Positions 46,960 to 56,532 of a stretch of 64,000 nucleotides of DNA are shown here, one piece after another; the stretch's first letter is position 1; every line of letters starts with the position of its first letter. The notes below the pieces were generated by a model. That model saw only the letters and a list, made by a program, of their open reading frames with translations. It was not told the DNA's origin and did no database searches. The stretch is from Pseudomonas triticifolii. Its GTDB lineage: Bacteria; Pseudomonadota; Gammaproteobacteria; Pseudomonadales; Pseudomonadaceae. The DNA is taken from assembly GCF_014358015.1 (NCBI RefSeq), contig NZ_JACONV010000001.1, forward strand, positions 186,001-250,000, read 5' to 3'. Position numbers and translations under genes: made by a program.

Positions 46960-47179
46960 ATGTCGTTGGGGGCTGCAGTCGCTATCCTTCGACCTTCCAA
47001 CCAGGCAAGACTTACTGGCACGAATCCAGGATGACAACTTCCTTTACATACCCGAAAAAAGACTCGGAGGGCAGACCACTACATTTTTTTGCCTGCGATT
47101 CTTATTCGGCCGATCACGAAGGCCTCACGGCTTAAAAGTGCGCCGTCGCTCTACTGGCGACGGTCGCCTGAATGGGGCA

Positions 47180-47605
47180 TCACTTGGCGAACAATTGGCT
47201 CATGTCCTTGAACGCTTTGAACTCCAGTGCGTTACCGCACGGGTCGAACAGGAACATCGTCGCCTGCTCGCCGACCTGGCCCTTGAAGCGCACGTAGGGT
47301 TCAATGACAAATTGGGTGTCACGCGCCTTCAGCCGTTCGGCCAGGGCTTCCCATTCGGGCCAGTGCAGGATGATGCCGAAATGCGGAACAGGAACATCGT
47401 GACCATCGACGGCATTGGAGTGCACGGATTCTTGCGAGGCAGTTTTTGGATGTTCATGGATGACCAGTTGATGGCCGTAGAAATCGAAGTCTACCCATTG
47501 CTCACTTGAGCGGCCTTCGGAGAGGCCGAACACGTCACCGTAAAAGTGACGCGCGGCCGCCAGGTCGTAGACGGGGATTGCGAGATGGAAGGGGGAGAGG
47601 CTCAC
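47180..47605 (-). CDS. VOC-family protein (glyoxalase/dioxygenase-like)
   Basis: A 141-residue single VOC protein starting [22 protein letters not shown] and ending [16 protein letters not shown], with likely metal ligands His (position 7), His in HFGI and Glu in ALEFK. Small VOC proteins isomerise, detoxify or cleave; the reaction cannot be told. It lies on the reverse strand behind the catabolic genes and stands alone. Its ATG is preceded by AGGAAAT at suboptimal spacing. Confidence 0.85.
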   Translation of the reverse strand: MSLSPFHLAIPVYDLAAARHFYGDVFGLSEGRSSEQWVDFDFYGHQLVIHEHPKTASQESVHSNAVDGHDVPVPHFGIILHWPEWEALAERLKARDTQFVIEPYVRFKGQVGEQATMFLFDPCGNALEFKAFKDMSQLFAK

Positions 47606-47788
47606 GGTGATTTCCTATTGATTTGTTTTGGTCTGAATCAATTCTTATCCGGAAAGCCCTTCGAGAAAAGCGGAAAATCTGTGTTCTGAGCACGAATAAT
47701 TTCGATGATTAAGTCGATTCTATGTCGTTTCGCACCATAATTGTTCGTGTTGTACCCGGGTGGTTCATTAGCGTGCAGGCGTGTCGGT

Positions 47789-48652
47789 TCAAACGGCATC
47801 CAGCACGCAGGTTCTGAAAATGTTGAACAGCGGCGAATGTTTCTGGCGATATTTCGAGATCAGCACGATCTCTCTGAAGAACGTCAGCTTGTCCAGCTCC
47901 AGCACCCTGACGTCTGCCATGTGTTCAAGCCACAAACCGGCTTTTGGCACCAGCGAAACACCCAGACCGCTGCGTACCATTTTTACAATGGCATCCAGTT
48001 CATCGAGTTCCAGCGCCTGTTGAACATGCAGTTTGTGTTGCTTGAGAAACTGGGTCACCAGCCGCCCGCCAAACGACCCTCGGTCATAGCGCACAAAGGG
48101 TTGCTGGGTGAGGATAGTCAGCGGATCGTCACCCTTTACGTCCCAGGACGTGATCAACACGAAGGCTTCGCGGGCGATGACCTCGGCGTGCAGGTCTTTG
48201 GGAAGTGAGAACGGCGGCTTGATCATGATGGCCAGATCCAGTTCGCCTGCATCCACCTGGCTGAGCAGGTTCAGTGAGACTCCCGGTACCAGGTTGGTTT
48301 CAATGAACGGTGCCTGCGACTTCAGGGCAACCAGCGCCTTGGGCAGAATGCCGGTCTGAACCGTGCCGATGGCCCCGATGCGCAGCGCCCCGTGAAAGTC
48401 GTTGCCGCTGTCAGCCGCGCCCATCCGACCGAAGATCTGCAGGATTTCTTCAGCCAGCGGTATAGCCCGCTGCCCGGCTGAATTGAGCGTGGCGGACCGG
48501 CCGGTTCTATCAAAGAGTTTGACGCCCAACGTGTCTTCGAGGCTTTTGATCTGGGCGCTGACGGCAGATTGGGTCAGGCCGACCTGTTGCCCGGCGGCTG
48601 CAAAGGTGCCCCGTTGCGCTACACAGATGAAGGTTTTCAACTCTCTGATCAT
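47789..48652 (-). CDS. LysR-family regulator
   Basis: A 287-residue LysR protein with HTH TFAAAGQQVGLTQSAVSAQIKSLE and effector domain from about residue 90. The start at 48,652 (MIRELKTFICVAQ) is the canonical LysR start; 23 upstream codons are rejected. It is co-oriented with the VOC gene 183 bases downstream and may regulate that gene or a neighbour. The effector domain most resembles regulators of aromatic and amino-acid catabolism, but the ligand is unknown. Confidence 0.88.
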   Translation of the reverse strand: MIRELKTFICVAQRGTFAAAGQQVGLTQSAVSAQIKSLEDTLGVKLFDRTGRSATLNSAGQRAIPLAEEILQIFGRMGAADSGNDFHGALRIGAIGTVQTGILPKALVALKSQAPFIETNLVPGVSLNLLSQVDAGELDLAIMIKPPFSLPKDLHAEVIAREAFVLITSWDVKGDDPLTILTQQPFVRYDRGSFGGRLVTQFLKQHKLHVQQALELDELDAIVKMVRSGLGVSLVPKAGLWLEHMADVRVLELDKLTFFREIVLISKYRQKHSPLFNIFRTCVLDAV

Positions 48653-48786
48653 GTCAGCCTTGGTTCCAATAGGGGTATGCGTGGAGAGGGTAGTGATTTT
48701 CGCTCGTTTAACCAACAGCACCTCAGGCCGATGCGCTACGGATGATGTGCACTGAAAAGGGTAATTCTGCTAGAGCTGGTTGACGG

Positions 48787-49683
48787 TCAGGTGTGCCCAA
48801 GGCTCTGCTCCTTATTGAGTTCAATCTCCAGATGCTCAATGAAGACCCGGACTCTATGAGGAACTTGCTGGCGTGTTGGAAGCACAGCGGTAATGGACAG
48901 TTGCTCGGGGGTGGCATCGTTCAGTTCCACTAATCTGAGAACGCCTTGCGCAAGCTCGCTGCGAATATCCCAGTACGTCAGCATGGCCAGTCCCAAGCCC
49001 TGTTGGCTTGCCGTACGCACCGCTTCGACGCTGTTGGCTGCAAATGACCCATGGACTCGAACGCTCAATGGTTCACCGCCTTTCGAGAACGACCAGCAGG
49101 GCATTGCATGCAGCACGATGCATTGATGATGCCTGAGTTGATCGAGCGTTTCGGGCGTACCGAATCGCGCCAGGTAATCAGGACTTGCGCAGACCACCCT
49201 TGGGTTGGGAGCCAGCGTTCTTGCCACCAATGCCGAGTCGCGCAGCGTGGCGATGCGAATCGCGACATCAATACCAAGCCCGGCAATGTCGACGATGCTG
49301 TCCGACAGCGTAAGGTCGATACTGAGTGTCGGGTTGCCGGCAAGCAGTGCGGGTAGCAGAGGCATGATGACCGTCTGGCCAAACACCGTTGGGGCTGTTA
49401 CACGCAGCGTTCCGCCCGCGCTGCGCGTATCGGTTTTCAGCGTCGCGCGCGCCGTCTCGCTTGCCTCGAGCATCGTTCTGGCGTGAGGCAGAAAAACTTC
49501 ACCCTCAGGCGTGAGCGACACGGAGCGGGTTGTGCGATGCACCAGTCGTACGCCCAGATCGCTTTCCAGCGACGCTAGCCTTCTCGAGACCGTCATGGCG
49601 GACAATCCGAGCCGACGCGCTGCTTCAGACAAGCTACCGCTGGCGGCAATACCGATGAAGACTTCTATTTCCGGGATCTGCAT
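48787..49683 (-). CDS. LysR-family regulator, YafC/DsdC-like group
   Basis: A 298-residue LysR protein of the large AaeR/YafC-type group, with HTH SLSEAARRLGLSAMTVSRRLASLE and the group-typical LVHRTTRSVSLTPEG and IRIATLRDSALVARTLAP. It is divergent from the old-yellow-enzyme gene at 49,807 with a 123-base spacer, which makes it the probable regulator of that gene, in response to electrophile or enone stress by analogy. Confidence 0.9.
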   Translation of the reverse strand: MQIPEIEVFIGIAASGSLSEAARRLGLSAMTVSRRLASLESDLGVRLVHRTTRSVSLTPEGEVFLPHARTMLEASETARATLKTDTRSAGGTLRVTAPTVFGQTVIMPLLPALLAGNPTLSIDLTLSDSIVDIAGLGIDVAIRIATLRDSALVARTLAPNPRVVCASPDYLARFGTPETLDQLRHHQCIVLHAMPCWSFSKGGEPLSVRVHGSFAANSVEAVRTASQQGLGLAMLTYWDIRSELAQGVLRLVELNDATPEQLSITAVLPTRQQVPHRVRVFIEHLEIELNKEQSLGHT

Positions 49684-49806
49684 GACTCTATCCGTTTTCG
49701 TTAAGGCGCCTTATCGGAATTTCGTCTTCTACTGGGCTCTGTGAGTGCTTAACGTGTGTGTTATCTGATCAATTCACGCAGAACGCCAACGTCCAGGAGG
49801 TGAAGA

Positions 49807-50904
49807 ATGAATGCGACAAGCCCGCGTATTGTAACGCCGTTCGATATGAATCATCTGCAGTTGAAGAATCGCTTTGCGCTGGCCCCCATGACGCGCGTCA
49901 GCGCGACCGAGACCGGAAGCGCCACCGATACCATGGCACGGTATTACGAGCGATTTGCCAAGGGCGGCTTCGGGTTGGTGATCACTGAGGGCATCTACAC
50001 CGATCGCCTGTTTTCTCAGGGCTATCGGTTTCAGCCGGGTATCACCGACGAGCAGCAGGCGCTGGCCTGGCGGCCTGTCGTTGATGCAGTTCATCGGCAT
50101 GGCGCCGCTGTCATCGCGCAGATCATGCATGCTGGCGCGCTTAGCCAGGGTAATCGGTTCGTCGATGGCTGCGCAGGCCCTTCCAGCGTCCGTCCTAAAG
50201 GTGAGCAGATGGCGTTTTATCGTGGTGAGGGCCAATACCGTGTTCCTCGGGCCATGAGTGATGAGGATATTGCAGACGCCATTGCGGGGTTTGCCCAGGC
50301 GGCGAAGCGGGCCGTCGCAATGGCAGGCTTTGACGGCGTCGAGATCCACGGTGCCAACGGCTATCTGCTGGATCAGTTCCTGACGGATTCTACCAACCAG
50401 CGTACAGACCGTTGGGGAGGCGATATCCGTCAGCGCCTTGCCCTGACGCTTGAGGTTGTCGCCGAAGTAAAAAAAGTCGTCGGCAGCGCACCTGTAGGTG
50501 TGCGTATTTCGCAAGGCAAGGTCAATGACTTTCAGCACAAGTGGGCTGAGGGCGAGCAGGGCGCGGAGGTTGTGTTCGGTAGCCTGGCTGACGCAGGCGT
50601 CGATTTCATACACGTCACTGAATACGAAGCCTGGCAGCCAGCGTTTTCCAGCAATGACGCCAGCCTGGTCACGCTGGCCCGTCGTTATGCGCCTGACGTT
50701 ACGTTGATTGCCAATGGTGGTCTGCACGACGAGAGGAGGGCCGAGCAAGTGATTGAGAGTGGAGCGGATATCATCGCCGTGGGCAAGGCTGCCTTGGCCA
50801 ACCCGGACCTTGCGCAACGGCTATCGGCGCGTCGTGAGCTCAACGAATTCGACCCGTCGCTCCTTGGCCCGATTGCCGATATCAAGGACAGCGAGCTGAA
50901 CTAG
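49807..50904 (+). CDS. NADH:flavin oxidoreductase of the old yellow enzyme family
   Basis: A 365-residue FMN enzyme with a TIM barrel: LKNRFALAPMTR at the start, YERFAKGGFGLVITEG, HGANGYLLDQFL (substrate-binding His/Asn), the TDRWGGDI loop and GADIIAVGKAALANPDL at the end. Such enzymes reduce alpha,beta-unsaturated carbonyls and nitro-compounds using NAD(P)H. A strong ribosome site (CAGGAGG) precedes the ATG. It is divergent from a LysR gene. Confidence 0.93.
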   Translation: MNATSPRIVTPFDMNHLQLKNRFALAPMTRVSATETGSATDTMARYYERFAKGGFGLVITEGIYTDRLFSQGYRFQPGITDEQQALAWRPVVDAVHRHGAAVIAQIMHAGALSQGNRFVDGCAGPSSVRPKGEQMAFYRGEGQYRVPRAMSDEDIADAIAGFAQAAKRAVAMAGFDGVEIHGANGYLLDQFLTDSTNQRTDRWGGDIRQRLALTLEVVAEVKKVVGSAPVGVRISQGKVNDFQHKWAEGEQGAEVVFGSLADAGVDFIHVTEYEAWQPAFSSNDASLVTLARRYAPDVTLIANGGLHDERRAEQVIESGADIIAVGKAALANPDLAQRLSARRELNEFDPSLLGPIADIKDSELN

Positions 50905-50956
50905 GCGTACCTCAGTGCCAGAAACGCAGGGGCTCGGCCCCTGCGCGGTCGGCTGT

Positions 50957-52039
50957 TTAACTGCCTGTGCGCGGAGGCTTTTCAGTCTGTTGCATGAACT
51001 GCCCCAATTCCTTGCTGTAAAACTTCGCCATGCTGGTTGTGCCATGGCCGCGGGTCTCGGCACTGGCAGGGATCAACAGCAGCCTGGCATTTTTGACCTT
51101 ACGCAGCGAGGCCTCCAGTAGCCCGGTCTCAGGTGGATTGCGTTCGTCGTCCGCCGAGTTGATGGCCAGCACCGGTGCCTGGATCTTGTCCAATCCCTTC
51201 GCCGCGTCGTAGTCGGCGGAAGACTGCCACTGGTAGATGAAGTCATTGGCGTCTGATGTTTGTGGTGTGTTCAGCCGATCCTCCACGAATTTATCCGCCA
51301 ATGCACGGGTCGGAGCCATTGCTTGATAAGCCAGGCTGCCGCCGCTGGTCCCGATACTGAACATCGCGTTGGCCAGGCGCAGCGAAGGCGGCTGGACGGT
51401 GTAGTTGCCATTGTTCCAGGCCGGATCCTGCTTGATCGACTCCACCAGCAGCCGGCGCATCATCCAGTTGCGTGAGGACATTTCAGTGGGTTGCGAGGCC
51501 ATCGGCACGAGCGCATCCATCATCTGCGGCCAGGTTTGCCCCCACATCCAGGTCTGCATGCCGCCCATGGAGTTGCCGATGATCAGCCGAAGGTGCTTGA
51601 TGCCAAGCCCTTCGGTTACGAGCCGGTACTGTGCTTGAACCATGTCGGCGTAGTTGTACTTCGGGAAACTGGCGCGCAGGCCGTCCGAGGGTTTGGTCGA
51701 CTGACCCACGCCGATGCCATCGGTCGAGATGATGTAGTACTTGCTCGCGCTCAGTGGCTGGCCTTCGCCAAACAGTTCACCACCGAAATCCTTGCTCAGA
51801 ATGTCGCTGCCGGGGCGGTAAGTACCGTGCAGAAAGAGAATGGCGGGGTTCTTCGGGTCACCGAGGGTGGTGTAGTGCAGTTTCAGATTGGCGAGTTTTT
51901 CACCGGTGTGAAAGGTGAATTCGGGGGCGATCCAGTCGCCTTCCTTCGCGGGCGGAAGGGGCGCTGCGTTGAGGGCGCAAGAGATACAAAGCGAGAGAAA
52001 CAGCAGCCCAGTGGCGGGCCGGGACGTAGAGCGCTGCAT
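50957..52039 (-). CDS. Exported alpha/beta hydrolase of the MetX (homoserine acetyltransferase-like) group
   Basis: A 360-residue protein with a signal peptide (hydrophobic segment LLFLSLCISCALNA) followed by a MetX-type alpha/beta fold: ILFLHGTYRPG, GVGQSTKPSDGL, nucleophile Ser in GNSMGGMQTW, probable Asp in NSADDERNP and His in ETRGHGTTSM. MetX enzymes are cytoplasmic, so the periplasmic member is more likely a hydrolase than a transacylase. Its ATG has an AGGAT ribosome site. It stands alone. Confidence 0.85.
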   Translation of the reverse strand: MQRSTSRPATGLLFLSLCISCALNAAPLPPAKEGDWIAPEFTFHTGEKLANLKLHYTTLGDPKNPAILFLHGTYRPGSDILSKDFGGELFGEGQPLSASKYYIISTDGIGVGQSTKPSDGLRASFPKYNYADMVQAQYRLVTEGLGIKHLRLIIGNSMGGMQTWMWGQTWPQMMDALVPMASQPTEMSSRNWMMRRLLVESIKQDPAWNNGNYTVQPPSLRLANAMFSIGTSGGSLAYQAMAPTRALADKFVEDRLNTPQTSDANDFIYQWQSSADYDAAKGLDKIQAPVLAINSADDERNPPETGLLEASLRKVKNARLLLIPASAETRGHGTTSMAKFYSKELGQFMQQTEKPPRTGS

Positions 52040-52329
52040 GAGAGGTATCCTGTTTGATTTTTATTGTCAGGGCGTTATGCGTGCAGGAAGGATAATCCTC
52101 TGGTGATCTGATTTTGTGAAGTGGTTTTTGAATTAACAATAGTTAACATTTTGAGCGCGCAACGCGCTGTGTCGACCACAGCAAGGTGGACGGCTCCATG
52201 GAAAGGGCCCATGACGACCGATGCTCGCTGACTTTATGTACAGAGCCTGATAGATAAGATGAGGCTGGCGCTTTCTCGGTGGTCAGCACGCTTGAGGCCA
52301 ATCCTCATCGACAGGCTCGATTTCGTCAG
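52040..52329. other. Intergenic region with inverted repeat upstream of the exported hydrolase
   Basis: About 290 bases without a gene. TTAAC-AATA-GTTAA at 52,133-52,146 is a perfect 5-bp dyad in an A/T-rich stretch 95 bases before the hydrolase start, a plausible operator. The left half of the region, toward the molybdoenzyme, shows no clear terminator. Confidence 0.4.
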
Positions 52330-54630
52330 TTATCGCATTGCCGTCAGCCTTACAGGCACTGATTTTGCCGCAGGCACTTTGCTGCGTTCGGCGTGGTGCC
52401 ATACGGGAATCAACGCGTTGCACTCGGGGTAGTAGGCCCCGGCGCAGCCTTCGGGAATATCGTAGGCGATGATTTCGAAAGGCCCGACCTGACGTTTGAC
52501 TTCAGGCTCAACTGCGGTGGTCAGCCACACGCGCTCGCCTGTCTTGAAACCCAGGCGGGTGATGTCGTTGTCGTGCATGAAGATGACTTCGCGCGTACCG
52601 CTGACGCCGCGAAATCGGTCCTCGTAACCGTAGACGGTGGTGTTGAACTGGTCGTTGCTGCGCAGCGTCATCAGTTGCAGCACGTCTCGTGCAGGTTCCG
52701 GAGGTGTGACGTCATCATCTTCTAACAGCGTGGCTGGCGTGATGAACTGCGCCTTGCCACTCTCGGTCAGCCATTCGCGCCGAGCAGCGGCAATGGGGCG
52801 GTGGAATCCGCCCGGCTCTTTCATGCGCGTTTCCATGTCATGGAAGATTTCCGGATAGACCTTGCCAATGGCGGTCCTGACTCGGGAATAGTCAGTGCTC
52901 CAGGCTTGCCAGTCGATGGAATGGCCGTCGGGCAGGGTGGCCATGGCCAGGGCCGCGACGATAGCGGTTTCTGCTCGTACATGAGGGCCGACCGGCTCGG
53001 CGCTGCCTTTCCAGCCGTGAATGCAGCCGGTACTGTCCTCGGTGGTGTAGGTTTGTTCAACGCCGTCTTGTCGATCAATTTCGATACGTCCCAGGCACGG
53101 CAGCAGCCAGGCATTGTGTGCGGGCACCAGGTGCGTGCGATTGAGCTTGGTGGCGATCTGAACGCTCAACGCCAACCCTCGCCACGCAGGCTCCATGCGC
53201 GATGTGTCGGGAATCGCTCGCAGGAAGTTGCCGCCCAGGCCAATAAAACCGCGCACGCGGCCGTCGAGTATGCCTTCGCACGCATCGACGGTGGCCATGC
53301 CGGGCTGCTCGGGCACCTTGAAGCCGAAGTGTTGCTCGATAAGCTGCGTCGGTACTTTTTTCGGGTCCTCGGTAATACCTACGGTTCGCTGGCCCTGCAC
53401 ATTGGAGTGACCGCGCACTGGACAGATGCCTGCCCCCGGTTTGCCGATATTGCCGCGCATCAGCATCAGGTTCACCAGCATCTGCACGTTGGTCACGCCA
53501 TGCCGATGCTGTGTAATCCCCATTCCGTAGACGAACATCACGCGTTGACTGCGTGCGTAGACGATGGCCGCTGCTTCCAGCGCACCTCGTGAAAGGCCGC
53601 TCTGGCGCTCAAGTTCGGGCCAGGTGCTGCGCCGCACATAGTCAGTGAAGGCTTGAAAACCTTGGGTATGGCTGGCGATAAACGCGTGATCGAGGACCGG
53701 TGCCGTACCTTTTGCGGACGCCTCGTCTTCCAGCGCGAGCAACGCCTTGGCGATCCCGGTAATGGCTGCGGTATCACCCCCGGTTGCCACTTGATGATAT
53801 TGCGTGCTGATCACGGTTGAACCGGGGATCAGCATTTCAGTGGGCGATTGCGGATTGACGAAGCGCTCCAGTCCTCGTTCACGCAATGGATTGAACGTAA
53901 TGATGGGCACGTCGCGCTGCCGGGCTTCTTGCAACTGGTGAAGCATGCGCGGGCTATTGCTGCCGACGTTCTGGCCAAAGAAAAACAGACAGTCGGTGTG
54001 CTCGAAGTCGTCCAGCGTCACGGTGCCGATGGGCACGCCGATGCTTTCCTGCAAGCCGACCGAGGTGCTTTCGTGGCACATGTTCGAGCTGTCGGGCAGG
54101 TTGTTGGTGCCGTAGGCGCGGGCGAACAGTTGGTACATGAAGGAGGTTTCCAGCGAAGCACGCCCGGATGCGTAAAACACCACGCTGTCGGGCTCCAGGC
54201 CTTTGAGCTGAGCGCCAATGTCCCGGTATGCCTCTTCCCATGACGTTTCCCTATAGCGGTCACTTTGAGCGTCGTAGCGCAAAGGGTGAGTCAGGCGGCC
54301 CTGTTGCTCCAGGTCGTAATCCGCCCAGCCGCGTAATTCACTGAGCGTGTGTTTGGCGAAAAACGCCGGGTCGGTTTTTTTGGAGGTCAGCTCCCAGGCG
54401 GTGGCCTTGGCGCCGTTTTCGCAGAATTCCAGCGCGCGAGGGTGGCCGGGTTTTGCCCACGCGCAACTCACGCAAGCGAAACCATCGGGCTTGTTCAGCC
54501 TGAACAAGGCTGCAGGTGCCTTGGCCAGCGCCTGCTCGCGCCACAGGATCTGTACCACCGATTTCGCCGAACCCCAGCCGCCGCTGGCGTTGGTATAGGG
54601 TTTGAAACGGGTTTTGGGGTAAATCAGCAT
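52330..54630 (-). CDS. Molybdopterin oxidoreductase, FdhF/YdeP family
   Basis: A 766-residue member of the formate-dehydrogenase-alpha-like YdeP branch. The N-terminus has FACVSCAWAKPGHPRALEFCENGAKA with cysteines suited to an Fe-S site; downstream are molybdopterin-binding blocks VVFYASGRASLETS, CLFFFGQNVGSNSPRM, VFVYGMGITQHRHG and the C-terminal MTLRSNDQFNTTVYGYEDRFRGV. No signal peptide, so cytoplasmic. E. coli YdeP is linked to acid resistance; the physiological reaction is unknown. Solitary gene, no fdhD or subunit partners adjacent. Confidence 0.9.
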   Translation of the reverse strand: MLIYPKTRFKPYTNASGGWGSAKSVVQILWREQALAKAPAALFRLNKPDGFACVSCAWAKPGHPRALEFCENGAKATAWELTSKKTDPAFFAKHTLSELRGWADYDLEQQGRLTHPLRYDAQSDRYRETSWEEAYRDIGAQLKGLEPDSVVFYASGRASLETSFMYQLFARAYGTNNLPDSSNMCHESTSVGLQESIGVPIGTVTLDDFEHTDCLFFFGQNVGSNSPRMLHQLQEARQRDVPIITFNPLRERGLERFVNPQSPTEMLIPGSTVISTQYHQVATGGDTAAITGIAKALLALEDEASAKGTAPVLDHAFIASHTQGFQAFTDYVRRSTWPELERQSGLSRGALEAAAIVYARSQRVMFVYGMGITQHRHGVTNVQMLVNLMLMRGNIGKPGAGICPVRGHSNVQGQRTVGITEDPKKVPTQLIEQHFGFKVPEQPGMATVDACEGILDGRVRGFIGLGGNFLRAIPDTSRMEPAWRGLALSVQIATKLNRTHLVPAHNAWLLPCLGRIEIDRQDGVEQTYTTEDSTGCIHGWKGSAEPVGPHVRAETAIVAALAMATLPDGHSIDWQAWSTDYSRVRTAIGKVYPEIFHDMETRMKEPGGFHRPIAAARREWLTESGKAQFITPATLLEDDDVTPPEPARDVLQLMTLRSNDQFNTTVYGYEDRFRGVSGTREVIFMHDNDITRLGFKTGERVWLTTAVEPEVKRQVGPFEIIAYDIPEGCAGAYYPECNALIPVWHHAERSKVPAAKSVPVRLTAMR

Positions 54631-55063
54631 CGGTCGCTCCAGGCTAATCAGCAGGTTGCATGATTAGGCTGGGACGAGGCCGATCGGAGAAAGGTTCAGC
54701 GGATTTTGCGGGTGTGCCGTTGGTCCGCATTTGTTCGATGTGCAGCGAACGGCTTCGGGGCGGGCGCGCTCAACAACCCAGAGTGCCATCAGTGCCGTAT
54801 CTAAAGGCCGCCAAAACCACTGACATGGCTCCTGGCCTTAAAAAAGCGTTTCGGCGTTGACTGACGCGTATGTGGACGATGTCGGCAACCCCGATGGGCG
54901 GCGTGATGCGCGCACGCAAGCGCGCGTATGAAGCGTCCTCAGTCTTCAGGGTGCAGCACAATGGCTGCACGGTTCATAAGCCCCGCTGATATCGCTGAAG
55001 CTTTCAGCCTTTCGACCTTCACAGATACCGTGCCGCCACGCGTGCCTGGTTCATGCAGCCAAA
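54631..55063. other. Gene-free region between molybdoenzyme and virK
   Basis: About 430 bases. It has short open frames on both strands but none with a ribosome site, a recognised domain or pseudomonad-like codon use over a useful length. The right part (54,880-54,980) resembles frequent pseudomonad spacer-type sequence. No repeat or terminator with a clear U run was found. Confidence 0.35.
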
Positions 55064-55492
55064 TCACTTCGCCGCGAAGAAACTCAACCCCTTGCCCACC
55101 GCACAGTCATAGCTCACCGCTTGGCCTACCGTCTGATAGCCGGGAACCGTGAGTGTGGTCATGCTGAAATCGGCCTTGCCGTCGGGGCGAACGCGATACC
55201 GGATGAATTGCTCGATGGGCTTGTTATCACGATCAAGCGTGAAGTGCGTGTCCGAAAAAGCCAGTGCACCGTCAGGCGTGCTGCGGTAAGCATCGATGTG
55301 TTTGCCGCCTTGGGTTTTGGAAGGTTCGGCCCCCTTGATCGAGGAGGTGCACTGCCCAAGGTCGATCACCACCGATACCGACTCACCGGTGTTAAGCGCT
55401 TTGGTGATGGCGGGAAGATCGTTAAGCGCATCGCCCGCGAAGGCGCAGGCGGGCAGGGACAGGGCAAAGAATGCAGCGCAATAGCGTTTCAT
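55064..55492 (-). CDS. VirK-family periplasmic protein
   Basis: A 142-residue exported protein with signal peptide (RYCAAFFALSLPACAFAG) and the VirK pattern: SVVIDLGQC near the middle, then a Phe/Thr-rich beta region and a C-terminal VGQAVSYDCAVGKGLSFF. Named after the Agrobacterium/Shigella virulence-region VirK group; the biochemical role is not known. Cys residues of DLGQC and DCAVG probably form a disulfide. Start at 55,492 (MKRYC) chosen over a 12-codon extension because the signal peptide begins there. Confidence 0.83.
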   Translation of the reverse strand: MKRYCAAFFALSLPACAFAGDALNDLPAITKALNTGESVSVVIDLGQCTSSIKGAEPSKTQGGKHIDAYRSTPDGALAFSDTHFTLDRDNKPIEQFIRYRVRPDGKADFSMTTLTVPGYQTVGQAVSYDCAVGKGLSFFAAK

Positions 55493-55646
55493 GACGTTGA
55501 ATCTCCAGCAATGCAGACTGGCCAACAAGTCGACACGAATACCGGGTTTTTCACGGACGGCTGAGGCCAGTCAAGTCCGGGTTGATCGAGCAGCACGGAC
55601 GCTACCACAACACTTTTGCCCAGTGGGCCTCTCGTAACGGTGGCAT

Positions 55647-56102
55647 GTGCCACTGCGCAGCATTCGCGAACAATCGCTGGAGATCGAGAACGATTCACTT
55701 CCAGGGATTGCGTTGGGCGATGACATCGCCCTGTCCATCGAAAAAAACCGGACCGTCGCGATGAAAATACTCTCGACCCGCACGGCCCAGCAGGTCGACC
55801 AAGTGTATTCGGAGTTGCAGGAGAAGAAGCTGGTTTTCAGAAAGCCATTCAAGCCTATACCCCCCTTGATCACATCCGACGACGAGCGCTCATTAATTAA
55901 CCAGATCAGCGCTGGTTACCAGTCTTATGCCGATGGTGCCGAACGTGTCTACCAGTTGGTGAAGGGCAACCGGATCGAGAACGGTCAGCAAGTGGCCTGG
56001 GTCGAGATGACCACCGTCGCTGAAAACAAGGAGGCGCTGATTGGCAAGTTGGAAAAACTCCGCCCAGGCCAAGGTGCTGTCGGCACAGATCAGCTTTGCT
56101 GA
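55647..56102 (+). pseudogene. Chemoreceptor fragment (periplasmic sensor part only)
   Basis: The frame encodes a piece of a methyl-accepting chemotaxis protein: IENDSLPGIALGDDIALSIEKNRTVAMKIL is typical of the four-helix-bundle sensor (no stretch quoted here is functional by itself). There is no N-terminal membrane helix, no HAMP and no signalling domain; the frame stops at 56,102 where the similarity ends. A remnant. Confidence 0.65.
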
Positions 56103-56153
56103 TTAGCAGCAAGCTGTTCGAACTGGCCGGCACCCGCTTGCCGCCGGACGGCC

Positions 56154-56339
56154 GAGGCGGGGCGCGATCCGTCCAGGGTGCTGATCTTCAACCTGCAGAC
56201 CGTGATCCTCGGCGAAGCCGATGCCAAGGCAAAAGCCAAATTCGAGGAGTACAAGCGCTCGGCACCGCTGACGACTGACAAGACACCGAAATGGATCGGG
56301 AGCGAGTTGTTCAAGCCTTATGAGCCGTTACAGCGCTGA
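56154..56339 (+). pseudogene. Luciferase-like monooxygenase fragment
   Basis: Sixty codons resembling the middle part of nitrilotriacetate-monooxygenase-type flavin enzymes (DPSRVLIFNLQTVILGEADA, then KFEEYKRS), followed by a stop. Both ends of the gene are missing. It lies directly between the chemoreceptor fragment and tRNA-Cys and is probably debris of recombination. Confidence 0.6.
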
Positions 56340-56418
56340 GCGTGCCAGACTGTGATCATATCCAACAGGACGCCCAGCGCATCGTATTGTATTGAATGTG
56401 CAGTTTTGTGCAGGCAAT

Positions 56419-56452
56419 AAAAAACCCCGTCAATCGTGATTGACAGGGTTTT
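56419..56452 (-). terminator. Intrinsic terminator of tRNA-Cys
   Basis: Thirteen-bp stem with one mismatch (56,423-56,435 with 56,438-56,450), two-base centre, and a run of six T on the reverse strand. It lies a few bases past the tRNA 3' end. Confidence 0.85.
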
Positions 56453-56458
56453 CAATAG

Positions 56459-56532
56459 TGGAGGCCGAGGTCGGAATCGAACCGGCGTAGGCGGATTTGC
56501 AATCCGCTGCATAACCATTTTGCTACTCGGCC
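56459..56532 (-). tRNA. tRNA-Cys (GCA)
   Basis: Seventy-four-base cloverleaf on the reverse strand: acceptor GGCCGAG pairs with CTCGGCC, anticodon loop ATTGCAAAT with anticodon GCA, T-loop GGTTCGATTCC, and encoded CCA. It is followed by its own terminator. It lies at the right edge of the larger accessory block and is next to gene fragments, as insertion points often are. Confidence 0.96.
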
